Assembly (NCBI RefSeq): GCF_900129635.1
Contig: NZ_FSRB01000001.1
Coordinates: forward strand, 969,501-1,033,500
Direction: 5' to 3'
DNA from: Singulisphaera sp. GP187
Lineage (GTDB): Bacteria; Planctomycetota; Planctomycetia; Isosphaerales; Isosphaeraceae
Length of the DNA: 64,000 nucleotides
How positions within the stretch are numbered: position 1 is the first letter of the stretch; each line of letters opens with the position of its first letter. Shown here in pieces: positions 1 to 9,759 of the stretch. The notes below the pieces were generated by a model. The model was not told the origin of the DNA, did not search any database, and saw nothing but the letters and a program-made list of their open reading frames with translations. Position numbers and translations under genes: made by a program.

Positions 1-519
1 ATGAGGAGTCCGCCCCACAAGAAGAATATCCTGGGCGACTTCACCGAAGTCGGGTTCGCGCTGGTGAAGGGGGAGGACGGGACTCCGTTCTGGAGCGCCG
101 AGTTCGGCAAGCCGATGCCTCGCCTCGACCCCGAGAAAGCCGCGGCTGATGTGGTGAGCCTGTTCGACCAGGAGCGCAAGCAGGTCGCCAAGCCCCCGCT
201 CAAGCTCGAGCCCAAACTCGCGGCCGTCGCGCAGCGCCATGCTCGCGCGATGGCCGCGCAAAACGAGTTCCGCTCCAAAGACGATGACGACTTGACCCCG
301 TTCGATCACGTCGAGAAGTCGGGCTATCGGTTCAAACGCATCGGCCAGGCCAGCCTGCAAGGCCAGCCGACCGCGGAGCAAGCCGTGGAAGCCTGGCTCA
401 AGGAATCGTCGAACCGGGAGAGTCTTCTGGGGGACGTCAAGGACGTGGGCGTTGGCTACGCGGTTGGCGAGAAGGGCGTTCCGTTCTGGAGCCTGATCTT
501 CGCCGAACCCCGGAGATGA
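1..519 (+). CDS. CAP-domain (SCP/PR1-like) protein, 3' part
   Basis: The frame is open from the first base, so the gene probably begins outside the window and the ATG at base 1 need not be the start. The first ~35 residues (ILGDFTEVGFALVKGEDG, then TPFWSAEFG) match the end of the second half (LLGDVKDVGVGYAVGEKG, then VPFWSLIFAEP). This suggests two tandem CAP domains, of which only the tail of the first is visible. Residues ~45-172 form a compact bacterial CAP domain with the usual N-terminal helix (VVSLFDQERKQ), a central region with RHARAMA, and the terminal GVPFWS strand. Bacterial CAP proteins are generally secreted and their substrate is usually unknown. The assignment is by pattern only. 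Confidence 0.75.
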   Translation: MRSPPHKKNILGDFTEVGFALVKGEDGTPFWSAEFGKPMPRLDPEKAAADVVSLFDQERKQVAKPPLKLEPKLAAVAQRHARAMAAQNEFRSKDDDDLTPFDHVEKSGYRFKRIGQASLQGQPTAEQAVEAWLKESSNRESLLGDVKDVGVGYAVGEKGVPFWSLIFAEPRR

Positions 520-578
520 ACGTCGGCAGGCACGAAGGGGCCTGTTCCCGCCCCTGAGACGTTTCACCACTCGGGACC

Positions 579-1427
579 TTATCGGTCCCAGCCGACCGGC
601 AGGGACTCACCGCCCGCGACTGTGGACGGGGCTTCGAATACGCTCGGGGCGATCGAATCGCGGAGGAAGTGGACGGATCCATCGGCCATCGCGATCATCG
701 CGCCGCCTCGATGTGTGCCGCCGAACTGGCGGCCCCTGCCGAGGTAAGGTCGGCGATTGGGGTCGAGGCCGCGAACCGAGGAGGGGCCTCCGGCCGTCCA
801 GGGGCCAACCTGGGCGGTCGTCTCGGCGAGCATCATGGTGGATGACGCGCCGTCCTTGAGATCGGCCGTCCTGGTCTGACGGTTGTATCCGAAAATCCCG
901 GCTCGAGGATGCCCGATCGGCAGGTTCGGGGCGTCGGTCCCAAGCCCGGCAATACCGACATAGACGAGCGGTTCCGGCATCCCCGGTTTGACTCGGCTCA
1001 GGTGCGCCGGACACCGGATCGGGAACCACGGCGGCTCTGTCGAGGGCTCGACGGAGCGGGGCTCTCCCGGCGGCGAGACCTGAACCTGAGGGAGGATGTT
1101 CGTTTCAGAATCCCAGGGTAAGTCCGGGTCGAAAAGGAAGGATATCGACTGATAATAGTCGGTCCAGTTGAGGATAAGTATGACCCAGCTCAGGCGACGT
1201 TCGGGAACCAAGCGATCACCACGCACGGTTCCTGGTGGAAACGCTCCCCACTGGGATTGATAGCCTTTCAACGCCATCGCGAGGTTGCGAAGTTTGCCTC
1301 GGCACGGTTCGCGTTCGGCCCGAGCCTGGTTTTCGCGGAAGAGCCCGACGCCCGCCAGGCCGATCGCCACCAATGCCACCGCAGCCATGAGCCAGCTCAG
1401 CGAGAAGTGGAACCGTGACGGTCTCAT
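579..1427 (-). CDS. DUF1559-type prepilin-like secreted protein
   Basis: The protein has a hydrophobic N-terminal helix (SWLMAAVALVAIGLAG), a short helical stretch (KLRNLAMALKGYQSQWGAFPPG) and a C-terminal GTHRGGAMIAMADGSVHFL signature. This is the arrangement of the DUF1559 family, which is greatly expanded in planctomycetes and resembles type II secretion pseudopilins. The classical G-F-T-L-I-E prepilin cleavage site is not visible; the N-terminus reads FHFSLSWLM instead. The start is uncertain. In-frame ATGs at 1463 and 1454 would add up to 12 residues, and none has a strong ribosome site. I chose 1427 because it places the hydrophobic helix near the N-terminus. The role is unknown. Confidence 0.8.
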   Translation of the reverse strand: MRPSRFHFSLSWLMAAVALVAIGLAGVGLFRENQARAEREPCRGKLRNLAMALKGYQSQWGAFPPGTVRGDRLVPERRLSWVILILNWTDYYQSISFLFDPDLPWDSETNILPQVQVSPPGEPRSVEPSTEPPWFPIRCPAHLSRVKPGMPEPLVYVGIAGLGTDAPNLPIGHPRAGIFGYNRQTRTADLKDGASSTMMLAETTAQVGPWTAGGPSSVRGLDPNRRPYLGRGRQFGGTHRGGAMIAMADGSVHFLRDSIAPSVFEAPSTVAGGESLPVGWDR

Positions 1428-1738
1428 GGTCAGGGTCTCAATAGGGTATGTCATGTGTCCCATGCTTACGAATTTTGGATTGAAAGATTATTATGATGTG
1501 AATTGGCGCAAGTTTTTATGGGTTAATACTGTGTCCTTTGTGAGATCATTGGGAAACTTCGCGCAACACGAATCATCAATGGATGAAAAATGGCGTCGGA
1601 GTGGGATCGGATCGCGGGCAACTCCCGAACGGGAATCCGACTCAAGTCTTCTTGCTTGCAAGCACCGAAAGTGCGACAGTTGTCATAGAGGGCTGAGTTT
1701 AACTTGGTAAACGGTCCCAAAGCAATGGACGTTCCCCA

Positions 1739-2266
1739 ATGTCGCCTTCATCGGAATCGATCCACCCGCAGCGGCACTCACTCGCCTGGGCGATGGCCCT
1801 GATCGCGGTCATCGGCGCCAAACTTGCCGCTTTGCGTTCCATTCTCCCGTTGCAAATCAGCATTTTCTGGACATCCTATCCCTGGTCCGTGTTACGTGAG
1901 GGTGAGTTCCTCCCGCCCAGATTCCCCAACCTTGGACTTGCCACGATGGTCCTTGTGCTGGAGTTCGGTCTCTTTCGGCTGGTCACACGGCGGGGAGGGC
2001 GGCGGGCGTTTTGGGCCGGCTTTGAGATCGTGGGCTGGGCTGGCGTGATCACGTGCTCGGTCTTTGCCCGTAACCTCTGGTGGCAGTTCCGCGCGCTGTT
2101 CGAGGGTTCCATCCTCGGCCGAGAGATTGGTCGTCCGTTGGATATGGGCCGATTCGTCCTCTTTGTGAGCGGCCTCCACCTACTCGCCTTACTTCCCGCC
2201 GCTCTCTTCGCCGGCATGCTTGCCCGCTTGGTCTGGCATCGTTACCGGCCGCCGAGTCGTCAATGA
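1739..2266 (+). CDS. small integral membrane protein, unknown function
   Basis: This 175-residue protein has about four hydrophobic segments: WAMALIAVIGAKLAAL, LATMVLVLEFGLF, a segment around VGWAGVITCSVFA, and a C-terminal one around LHLLALLPAALFAGMLA. Basic loops (TRRGGRRA, WHRYRPPSRQ) fit cytoplasmic sides. I recognise no family. No convincing ribosome-binding site precedes the ATG. The genes on both sides are on the opposite strand, so it is probably transcribed alone. It could be a planctomycete-specific protein; the coding call rests on membrane topology and length. Confidence 0.55.
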   Translation: MSPSSESIHPQRHSLAWAMALIAVIGAKLAALRSILPLQISIFWTSYPWSVLREGEFLPPRFPNLGLATMVLVLEFGLFRLVTRRGGRRAFWAGFEIVGWAGVITCSVFARNLWWQFRALFEGSILGREIGRPLDMGRFVLFVSGLHLLALLPAALFAGMLARLVWHRYRPPSRQ

Positions 2267-2549
2267 CGCCGGATACCACGGCGCTGTCGAACATCCCGAT
2301 CGCGAGGAACCTAACAAGGAGTCGGTCTGCCTTGGAAGGCGAAGCCGTATTTCCTTTCCGGCGGGTTTCTCATGGAAAAAATGGATGATGTTCCAAGGGC
2401 CTTGGGCAATAATGCCTCGGATTCACGCTAACCCCGTTGGAAATACGGCCGGGGCGGCTGTCTTGCTCTCTGATTTTTTTGTTTGTTCATGTTTTGGAAT
2501 GAAATAAGATTGGGTGTTTTTAATGCGGTTGATTATTCTGGCTCAGAGA

Positions 2550-2888
2550 TTAGACGAGTGCCATGAGGAGCAATAGCACAAAGAAGCCGAGTCCGATGGC
2601 GAAATAGCCGAGCCTTCGGGCGAGCTCAGATTCTCCGCTTCGGAGAATGGCGACCCATCCCATGCCGACGGCGATCATCCCAAGCGATAACTGGGCGAGG
2701 CTAAAGCTCCCGGCATACCGAGCCATCCGGCCGGCGGCTGTCGGGTCTCCTGAGGCCGCTGCATGGATTCCCCGCGTGGCGAACACTCCATATCCGCACC
2801 AGGCGACCAATCCAAGGAGGACACAACTGACCGCGATCGCGCCGAGAACGACGGCGCGTCGCATGCGTGGTACGGGAGTGTTTGCCAT
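2550..2888 (-). CDS. small membrane protein, unknown function
   Basis: A 112-residue protein with three hydrophobic segments: AVVLGAIAVSCVLLGLVAW, LAQLSLGMIAVGMGWVAIL and LGYFAIGLGFFVLLLLMALV. A GGAGCGG sequence lies about seven bases upstream of the ATG. No known domain is recognised. The AT-rich 280 bases between this gene and the convergent membrane-protein gene at 1739-2266 contain no other gene that I can support. Confidence 0.6.
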   Translation of the reverse strand: MANTPVPRMRRAVVLGAIAVSCVLLGLVAWCGYGVFATRGIHAAASGDPTAAGRMARYAGSFSLAQLSLGMIAVGMGWVAILRSGESELARRLGYFAIGLGFFVLLLLMALV

Positions 2889-3165
2889 CGCGGTCCGCTC
2901 CGAGGCTTGGATCCACTTGCAAACTCGATCGCGAAGGAACAGGCTGCCAATTATCCGGGCCAGAAGCCTGGGAAGCGAAGGGAATTACTCATCCCAGGTT
3001 TCCTGGTCTGATTTGCCGGAATGACTCGCAAAGCTTCAGTTGATCTGCAAGAATAGACGCTCCATTAGGCTCATGCGTTAGAGCTTGCGCCGTTTCCCCC
3101 GGCTATTCACTTGCCGGCCCCGGGGGATCGCTTCTTTCGAGCTTGCCTCCTTTGAGGATTGTCCG

Positions 3166-6100
3166 ATGGCCAAGAAGCCTTCTTCGGGTTCCGTCGTCGG
3201 TTCGACCTCGGCCGCGGTGCCTTCGGAAAATGGCGGCACCACCGTCAGCGACGGGTCGACCTACGGATCGTTCGACTCGAAGGGGTTATTGGGGGCCTTG
3301 AAGCGTCTCAAGAGGGGCGACTTCAGCGTTCGGCTTGCTCTCGACGAGACGGTCGTCGGCGCCGCGATCGCGGACGCGTTCAACGACGTGGCCGAACTGC
3401 TTGAGAACAGCACGAACGAGTTCGCCCGGATCGGCACGGTCGTCGGCAAGGAAGGGCGGATCTCTCAGCGTGCCTCGCTCGGTGGAGCGTCCGGGTCCTG
3501 GGCCGCCGGGGTCGACTCGATCAATACGCTGATCGGTGACCTGGTCCAGCCGACCGAAGAAGTCGCCCGCGTCATCGGTGCCGTGGCCAAGGGAGATCTC
3601 GCGCAACGGATTCCGCTCGAGATCGAAGGGAGCCCGCTCAAGGGGGAATTCCTCCGGATCGGCAAGACCGTCAACACGATGGTCGACCAACTCGGCTCGT
3701 TTGCCTCGGAAGTCACCCGGGTCGCGCGCGAGGTCGGTTCGGAGGGAAAGCTGGGCGGTCAGGCGATGGTTCAGGATGTGGCCGGGACCTGGAAGGACCT
3801 GACGGACAGCGTGAACTCGATGGCCGGCAACCTCACCGCGCAGGTGCGGAATATCGCGCAGGTGACCACGGCCGTTGCCAACGGCGACCTCTCCAAGAAG
3901 ATCACGGTCGACGTGAAGGGAGAGATCCTCGAGCTCAAAGATACGATCAACACGATGGTCGATCAGCTCGGCTCGTTCGCTTCGGAAGTGACCCGCGTGG
4001 CGCGGGAAGTCGGCTCGGAAGGGCGACTCGGGGGGCAAGCGTTGGTCCGCGGGGTCGGCGGGGTCTGGAAGGACCTGACGGACAGCGTGAACTCGATGGC
4101 CGGCAACCTCACCGACCAGGTGCGGAACATTGCCGAGGTCACGACCTCGGTGGCCAACGGCGACCTCTCGAAAAAGATCACGGTTGATGTGAAGGGTGAG
4201 ATCCTTCAACTTAAGAATACGATCAACACGATGGTCGACCAGCTCAACTCGTTCGCCTCGGAAGTGACCCGCGTGGCCCGCGAGGTCGGCACCGAGGGGC
4301 AGTTGGGAGGCCAGGCGCAGGTCCGCGGCGTGGCCGGTGTTTGGAAGGAGCTGACGGACAGCGTGAACTCAATGGCCGGCAACCTGACGAGCCAGGTGCG
4401 GAACATTGCCGAAGTGACGACGTCGGTGGCCAACGGCGACCTGTCGAAGAAGATCACGGTGGACGTGAAGGGGGAGATCCTCGAGCTGAAGGACACGATC
4501 AACACGATGGTCGACCAGCTCAACTCGTTCGCTTCGGAGGTGACCCGGGTCGCGCGTGAGGTCGGCACGGAAGGGCGGCTGGGCGGTCAGGCCCAGGTCC
4601 AAGGGGTCGCGGGGACCTGGAAAGACCTGACGGATAGCGTGAACTCGATGGCCGGTAACCTGACCGGCCAGGTGCGGAACATCGCCGAGGTCACGACCGC
4701 CGTCGCCAACGGCAACTTGACGAAGAAGATTACGGTCGACGTGCGCGGCGAGATCCTCGAGTTGAAGGACACGATCAATACGATGGTCGACCAGCTCAAC
4801 TCGTTCGCTTCGGAGGTGACCCGCGTGGCCCGCGAGGTCGGCACCGAGGGGCAGTTGGGGGGCCAGGCGCAGGTCCGCGGCGTGGCCGGGGTCTGGAAGG
4901 ACCTGACGGACAGCGTGAACTCGATGGCCGGTAACCTGACCGGCCAGGTGCGAAACATCGCTGAAGTGACGACGTCGGTGGCCAACGGCGACCTGTCGAA
5001 GAAGATCACGGTGGACGTGAAGGGGGAGATCCTCGAGCTCAAAGATACGATCAACACGATGGTCGATCAGCTCAACTCGTTTGCCTCGGAGGTGACTCGC
5101 GTGGCCCGCGAGGTCGGCTCGGAAGGGCGACTCGGTGGCCAGGCCCAGGTGCAAGGGGTCGCGGGCACCTGGAAAGACCTGACGGACAACGTGAATCTGA
5201 TGGCGAGCAACCTGACCGGCCAGGTGCGGAATATCGCCGAGGTTTCCACCGCGATCGCCAAGGGGGACCTGTCGAAGAAGATCACGGTCGACGTGAAGGG
5301 GGAGATCCTCGAGCTTAAGAATACGATCAATACGACCGTCGACCAGCTCAACTCGTTCGCCTCGGAAGTGACTCGCGTGGCGCTCGAAGTGGGGTCGGAA
5401 GGGAAGCTGGGCGGGCAAGCCCAGGTCCGTGGCGTGGCGGGGGTCTGGAAGGATCTGACGGACAGCGTGAACTCGATGGCCGGCAACCTCACCGCGCAAG
5501 TGCGGAACATCGCCGAGGTCACGACCGCCGTCGCCAACGGCGACCTGCGCAAGAAAGTCACGGTCGACGTCAAGGGGGAGATCTCTCAGCTCAAGAACAC
5601 GATCAATGCGATGGTCGACCAGCTCAACTCGTTCGCTTCGGAAGTGACCCGCGTGGCCCGCGAAGTCGGCACCGAGGGGCGGCTGGGCGGTCAGGCTCAG
5701 GTGCAAGGGGTGGCGGGGGTCTGGAAGGATCTGACGGACAGCGTGAACTCGATGGCCGGCAACCTGACCGGCCAGGTGCGGAACATCGCCGAGGTCACGA
5801 CCGCCGTCGCCAATGGTGACTTGACCAAGAAGGTGACCGTCGACGTGCGCGGGGAGATCCTCGAGCTCAAGAACACGATCAACGCGATGGTCGACCAGCT
5901 CAACTCGTTCGCTTCGGAGGTGACCCGCGTGGCCCGCGAGGTCGGCACCGAGGGGCGGCTCGGCGGTCAGGCCCAGGTCCGTGGGGTGGCGGGAGTCTGG
6001 AAGGACCTGACGGACAACGTGAACTCGATGGCCGGCAACCTCACCGACCAGGTGCGGAATATCGCTGAGGTCACGACCTCGGTGGCCAATGGCGACCTGT

Positions 6101-9100
6101 CGAAGAAGATCACGGTCGATGTGAAAGGTGAGATCCTTCAACTTAAGAATACGATCAACGCGATGGTCGACCAGCTCAACTCGTTCGCTTCGGAAGTGAC
6201 CCGCGTGGCGCGTGAGGTCGGTACGGAGGGGCAGTTGGGGGGCCAGGCGCAGGTCCGTGGCGTGGCCGGGGTCTGGAAGGAGTTGACGGACAGCGTGAAC
6301 TCGATGGCCGGCAACCTGACCGGCCAGGTGCGCGGAATTGCCAAGGTCGTGACCGCGGTCGCCAACGGCGACCTGAAGCGGAAGCTGATCGTCGAGGCCA
6401 AGGGGGAGATCGCGTCGCTCTCGGACACGATCAATGAGATGACCGACACGCTCGCCACCTTCGCCGAGCAGGTGACGACGGTGGCGCGCGAGGTCGGTGT
6501 CGAAGGGCAGCTCGGGGGGCAGGCGAAAGTCCCGGGGGCGGCCGGAACCTGGAAGGGGTTGACCGAGAACGTGAACCAGCTCGCGGCCAACCTGACCACC
6601 CAGGTGCGCGCGATCGCCGAGGTCGCCACGGCCGTGACGAAGGGGGACTTGACTCGTTCCATCACGGTCGAGGCCCAGGGCGAAGTGGCGGCCTTGAAGG
6701 ACAACATCAATGAAATGATTCGCAACCTCAAGGACACGACTCAGAAGAACAATGAGCAAGACTGGCTGAAGACGAACCTGGCCAAGTTCACGCGCCGGCT
6801 GCAAGGCCAGCGGGACCTGCTCTCGGTCACCAAGCTGATCCTCTCGGATCTCGCGCCCGTGGTGTCAGCGCAGCATGGCGTCTTCTACATGATGGACCAG
6901 TCGGGCGGAGAACCGTTCCTCAAGTTGACGAGCACTTATGCCTACCGCGAGCGGAAAAGCCTGCGCAACGGGTTCCTGATCGGCGAGGGCCTGGTCGGTC
7001 AGTGCGCGTTCGAGAAGGAGCGGATCCTCGTCGGCGACGTGCCGGGCGACTACGTCCGGATCAACTCGGGTCTCGGGGAAGCCCCCCCTCTGAACATCGT
7101 GGTCCTCCCTGTGATCTTCGAGGGGGAAGTGAAGGCAGTCATCGAGCTCGCCTCGTTCAACGCGTTCAAGGAGATCCACCTCAACCTGCTCGACCAATTG
7201 ACCGAGACGATCGCGATCGTCCTCAACACGATCGAGGCCAACATGCGGACCGAGTCGCTGTTGAGCCAGTCGCAGACCTTGGCCTACGAGTTGCAGAGCC
7301 AGCAGGAAGAACTCCGCCAGACCAACACCCGGCTCGAGAAGCAGGCCGCCTCACTCCAGGCGTCTGAAGAGTTGCTCAAGAGTCAGCAAGATGAGTTGAA
7401 GCAGGCCAACGAACAGCTCGAAACGAAAGCGGGTCAGCTCTCGAAGCAGAAGTCGCAGGTCGAAGGCAAGAACCGCGAAATCGAGCTGGCCAAGCTCTCG
7501 CTGCAGGAGAAGGCCGAGCAGCTTGCGCTGACATCGAAATATAAGTCGGAATTTTTGGCCAATATGTCGCACGAGTTGCGCACACCTTTGAACAGTCTCT
7601 TGATCCTGGCCGAGATGCTCTCGGAGAACAGTGACGGCAACCTGTCCTCCAAGCAGAAGGACTTCGCCCAGACGATCTATGCCGCGGGCTCCGACTTGCT
7701 CTCGTTGATCAATGACATTCTCGACATGGCCAAGATCGAGTCGGGGACGATGGCGATCGAGGTCGGCGAGGTGGCGTTCCACGAGCTGCGCGACTATGTC
7801 GAGCGGACGTTTCAGCCGGTGGCCGAAACCAAGAACCTGGCGTTCCAGATCGACCTGGTCGACGGGCTCCCCTCGGGGGTGGCGACCGACTCCAAGCGGC
7901 TCCAGCAGGTGCTTCGGAACCTGATTTCCAACGCGTTCAAGTTCACCGAGGCGGGGACGGTCAAGCTTCGGGTCGACCGGGCCCGGGAGGGGTGGAGTAC
8001 CGACCACCCGGTCCTCGACCATGCCACGGAAGTGCTTGCGTTCACGGTGACCGACACCGGGATCGGCATCCCTTCCGATAAGTTGCGAATCATCTTCGAG
8101 CCGTTTCAGCAGGCGGACACGGGAACGAGCCGAAAGTACGGGGGAACCGGCCTCGGCCTGTCGATCAGCCGCGAGATCGCCCGGCTGCTCGGCGGCGAGA
8201 TCCGGGTTCGCAGTACGGTCGGCGAGGGGAGCCACTTCACGCTCTACCTGCCCAGGCATTACGTGCCGGTCGCCCCTCGTCAGCCGGGCGGGCTCATCGT
8301 TGAACCGCCCGAGCTCGGCCCACGCTCGGCCGAGGTCTGGTCCACGGTCCGCGAGGCGATCCCGTTCTCGTTCCCGAAAGCGGAGATCGGCGGTGACCCG
8401 AGGAGCTCGATCCGGCCCGGTGATCGGGTCGTCCTGATTGTTGAGCACGATTCGAAGTTTGTCGACCTGCTCGTCGATAAGGCCCACGAGGTTGGCTTCA
8501 AGGCGGTGACGACGACCTGGGGTGAGATGGGCCTGACGCTGGCCCATGAACTGAAGCCCGACGCGATCACGCTCGACTTGCGGCTTCCCGACATGGACGG
8601 CTGGGTGGTCCTGGACCGCTTGAAGCAAGACCCTGAGACCCGCCATATCCCGGTTCACATCATTTCCGTGGACGATAGCTGGCACCGGGGAGTTCGCCTG
8701 GGGGCGTTTGCGTTCTTGAAGAAGCCGGTGGACCGGCGGTCGCTCGACGTCGCCTTCAGCAGTATCAAAAATTTCGTCGAACGTTCGATGCGGACCCTGC
8801 TCGTGGTCGAGGATAACGAGCTTGAGCGCATGGCGATCGTCGATGCAATCGGTGGCGGGGACGTCGAAACCAAGGCGGTGGCGACCGCGGCCGATGCTCT
8901 GATTGCGCTCGAGACCCAGACGTTCGACTGCATGGTGCTCGACCTCGGCTTGCCGGACATGAACGGCTTCGACCTCCTGGAGCAGGTCCGCCGCAACCCG
9001 AAGCTCCACGACTTACGGATCGTGATCTACACCGGCCGAGATTTGACTCCTGCCGAGGAAGCGCGCCTGGAGGAGACGGCCGAGACAACGATCGTCAAGG

Positions 9101-9648
9101 ATCTCCGCTCGCTCGAGCACCTGCTCGAGAAGACGACTCTCTTTCTGCACCGGGTCGACGCCCACCTGCGGCCCTCATCGCGGCAGTCGATCGAACAGGT
9201 CCACCGGGATGATGCCGTGCTCGTCGGCAAGAAGGTCTTGATCGTGGACGACGACCTCCGCAACATTTTCGCGATGACAAGCAAGCTCGAACGTTGGAAA
9301 ATGGATGTGTTTCGAGCCGAGAACGGTCGGCAGGCCCTGGCTCTGCTCGAAAAAGTCTCCGGGATCGACATTATCCTGATGGATATCATGATGCCAGAGA
9401 TGGACGGGTACGAAACCATGAAGGCGATCCGAGCGATGGGGGATCACGAGGATCTGCCCATCATCGCACTCACGGCCAAAGCGATGCGAGGCGACCGTCA
9501 GAAGTGCCTCGATGCGGGGGCGTCGGACTACCTGGCGAAGCCGGTCGCCAGCGACCAACTTTACTCGATGCTTCGGGTCTGGATTCATCGCCACGACGAC
9601 CGGACCCGAAAGCCGGTTGAGGCGGCGGGCAACGTCGAAGCGGAGTAG
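3166..9648 (+). CDS. giant hybrid histidine kinase with HAMP array and three receiver domains
   Basis: This soluble protein of about 2160 residues has no transmembrane segment. Residues ~55-1190 are a run of HAMP-like modules. One divergent module comes first, then eleven 92-residue copies carrying [31 protein letters not shown] and [20 protein letters not shown] domain follows (~1215-1358), then a coiled coil (~1362-1460), a HisKA domain with the phospho-acceptor His1469 in [11 protein letters not shown], and an HATPase with DTGIGIP and GGTGLGLSI. Three receivers come last, with predicted phospho-sites Asp1804, Asp1926 and Asp2073; the conserved lysine is clear in the first (FLKKPV) and third (YLAKPV). 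The layout recalls fungal Nik1/group III kinases, whose HAMP arrays transmit osmotic or fungicide signals. The ATG at 3166 follows GAGGA at good spacing; an in-frame TTG at 3085 has none. No Hpt domain is present. A second hybrid kinase follows. Confidence 0.93.
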   Translation: MAKKPSSGSVVGSTSAAVPSENGGTTVSDGSTYGSFDSKGLLGALKRLKRGDFSVRLALDETVVGAAIADAFNDVAELLENSTNEFARIGTVVGKEGRISQRASLGGASGSWAAGVDSINTLIGDLVQPTEEVARVIGAVAKGDLAQRIPLEIEGSPLKGEFLRIGKTVNTMVDQLGSFASEVTRVAREVGSEGKLGGQAMVQDVAGTWKDLTDSVNSMAGNLTAQVRNIAQVTTAVANGDLSKKITVDVKGEILELKDTINTMVDQLGSFASEVTRVAREVGSEGRLGGQALVRGVGGVWKDLTDSVNSMAGNLTDQVRNIAEVTTSVANGDLSKKITVDVKGEILQLKNTINTMVDQLNSFASEVTRVAREVGTEGQLGGQAQVRGVAGVWKELTDSVNSMAGNLTSQVRNIAEVTTSVANGDLSKKITVDVKGEILELKDTINTMVDQLNSFASEVTRVAREVGTEGRLGGQAQVQGVAGTWKDLTDSVNSMAGNLTGQVRNIAEVTTAVANGNLTKKITVDVRGEILELKDTINTMVDQLNSFASEVTRVAREVGTEGQLGGQAQVRGVAGVWKDLTDSVNSMAGNLTGQVRNIAEVTTSVANGDLSKKITVDVKGEILELKDTINTMVDQLNSFASEVTRVAREVGSEGRLGGQAQVQGVAGTWKDLTDNVNLMASNLTGQVRNIAEVSTAIAKGDLSKKITVDVKGEILELKNTINTTVDQLNSFASEVTRVALEVGSEGKLGGQAQVRGVAGVWKDLTDSVNSMAGNLTAQVRNIAEVTTAVANGDLRKKVTVDVKGEISQLKNTINAMVDQLNSFASEVTRVAREVGTEGRLGGQAQVQGVAGVWKDLTDSVNSMAGNLTGQVRNIAEVTTAVANGDLTKKVTVDVRGEILELKNTINAMVDQLNSFASEVTRVAREVGTEGRLGGQAQVRGVAGVWKDLTDNVNSMAGNLTDQVRNIAEVTTSVANGDLSKKITVDVKGEILQLKNTINAMVDQLNSFASEVTRVAREVGTEGQLGGQAQVRGVAGVWKELTDSVNSMAGNLTGQVRGIAKVVTAVANGDLKRKLIVEAKGEIASLSDTINEMTDTLATFAEQVTTVAREVGVEGQLGGQAKVPGAAGTWKGLTENVNQLAANLTTQVRAIAEVATAVTKGDLTRSITVEAQGEVAALKDNINEMIRNLKDTTQKNNEQDWLKTNLAKFTRRLQGQRDLLSVTKLILSDLAPVVSAQHGVFYMMDQSGGEPFLKLTSTYAYRERKSLRNGFLIGEGLVGQCAFEKERILVGDVPGDYVRINSGLGEAPPLNIVVLPVIFEGEVKAVIELASFNAFKEIHLNLLDQLTETIAIVLNTIEANMRTESLLSQSQTLAYELQSQQEELRQTNTRLEKQAASLQASEELLKSQQDELKQANEQLETKAGQLSKQKSQVEGKNREIELAKLSLQEKAEQLALTSKYKSEFLANMSHELRTPLNSLLILAEMLSENSDGNLSSKQKDFAQTIYAAGSDLLSLINDILDMAKIESGTMAIEVGEVAFHELRDYVERTFQPVAETKNLAFQIDLVDGLPSGVATDSKRLQQVLRNLISNAFKFTEAGTVKLRVDRAREGWSTDHPVLDHATEVLAFTVTDTGIGIPSDKLRIIFEPFQQADTGTSRKYGGTGLGLSISREIARLLGGEIRVRSTVGEGSHFTLYLPRHYVPVAPRQPGGLIVEPPELGPRSAEVWSTVREAIPFSFPKAEIGGDPRSSIRPGDRVVLIVEHDSKFVDLLVDKAHEVGFKAVTTTWGEMGLTLAHELKPDAITLDLRLPDMDGWVVLDRLKQDPETRHIPVHIISVDDSWHRGVRLGAFAFLKKPVDRRSLDVAFSSIKNFVERSMRTLLVVEDNELERMAIVDAIGGGDVETKAVATAADALIALETQTFDCMVLDLGLPDMNGFDLLEQVRRNPKLHDLRIVIYTGRDLTPAEEARLEETAETTIVKDLRSLEHLLEKTTLFLHRVDAHLRPSSRQSIEQVHRDDAVLVGKKVLIVDDDLRNIFAMTSKLERWKMDVFRAENGRQALALLEKVSGIDIILMDIMMPEMDGYETMKAIRAMGDHEDLPIIALTAKAMRGDRQKCLDAGASDYLAKPVASDQLYSMLRVWIHRHDDRTRKPVEAAGNVEAE
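3677..6712 (+). repeat. eleven tandem 276-bp repeats encoding HAMP modules
   Basis: The block beginning ACGATGGTCGACCA recurs every 276 bases (3677, 3953, 4229, 4505, 4781, 5057, 5333, 5609, 5885, 6161, 6437), which is exactly 92 codons. The internal copies are nearly identical at the DNA level. The last copy (ATGACCGACACG at 6437) is clearly diverged. Homogeneous middle copies flanked by diverged ends suggest recent amplification or gene conversion. Confidence 0.95.
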
Positions 9649-9759
9649 GTGGCCCGGCCATCAAATCAAGGAAGGTTGACTGGTCGGCCGGTCGGGAACC
9701 GACCTTGGCGACATCGACGGGTCCGAAACGCAGGTTGCTGGTCCTGAGGAATGACGAGC

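Noticed and set aside
3677..6712. Regular repeats as a possible CRISPR array
   Set aside because: Period 276 bases, fully coding, no spacer/repeat pattern.
4369..6804. An 811-codon open frame on the minus strand inside the HAMP-array kinase
   Set aside because: It mirrors the repeats of the kinase codon by codon ([16 protein letters not shown] repeats) and has no domain or start signal; it is an artefact of GC-rich antisense reading.
7351..9009. A 552-codon minus-strand frame under the kinase catalytic part
   Set aside because: Same reason: antisense to HisKA, HATPase and receiver motifs.
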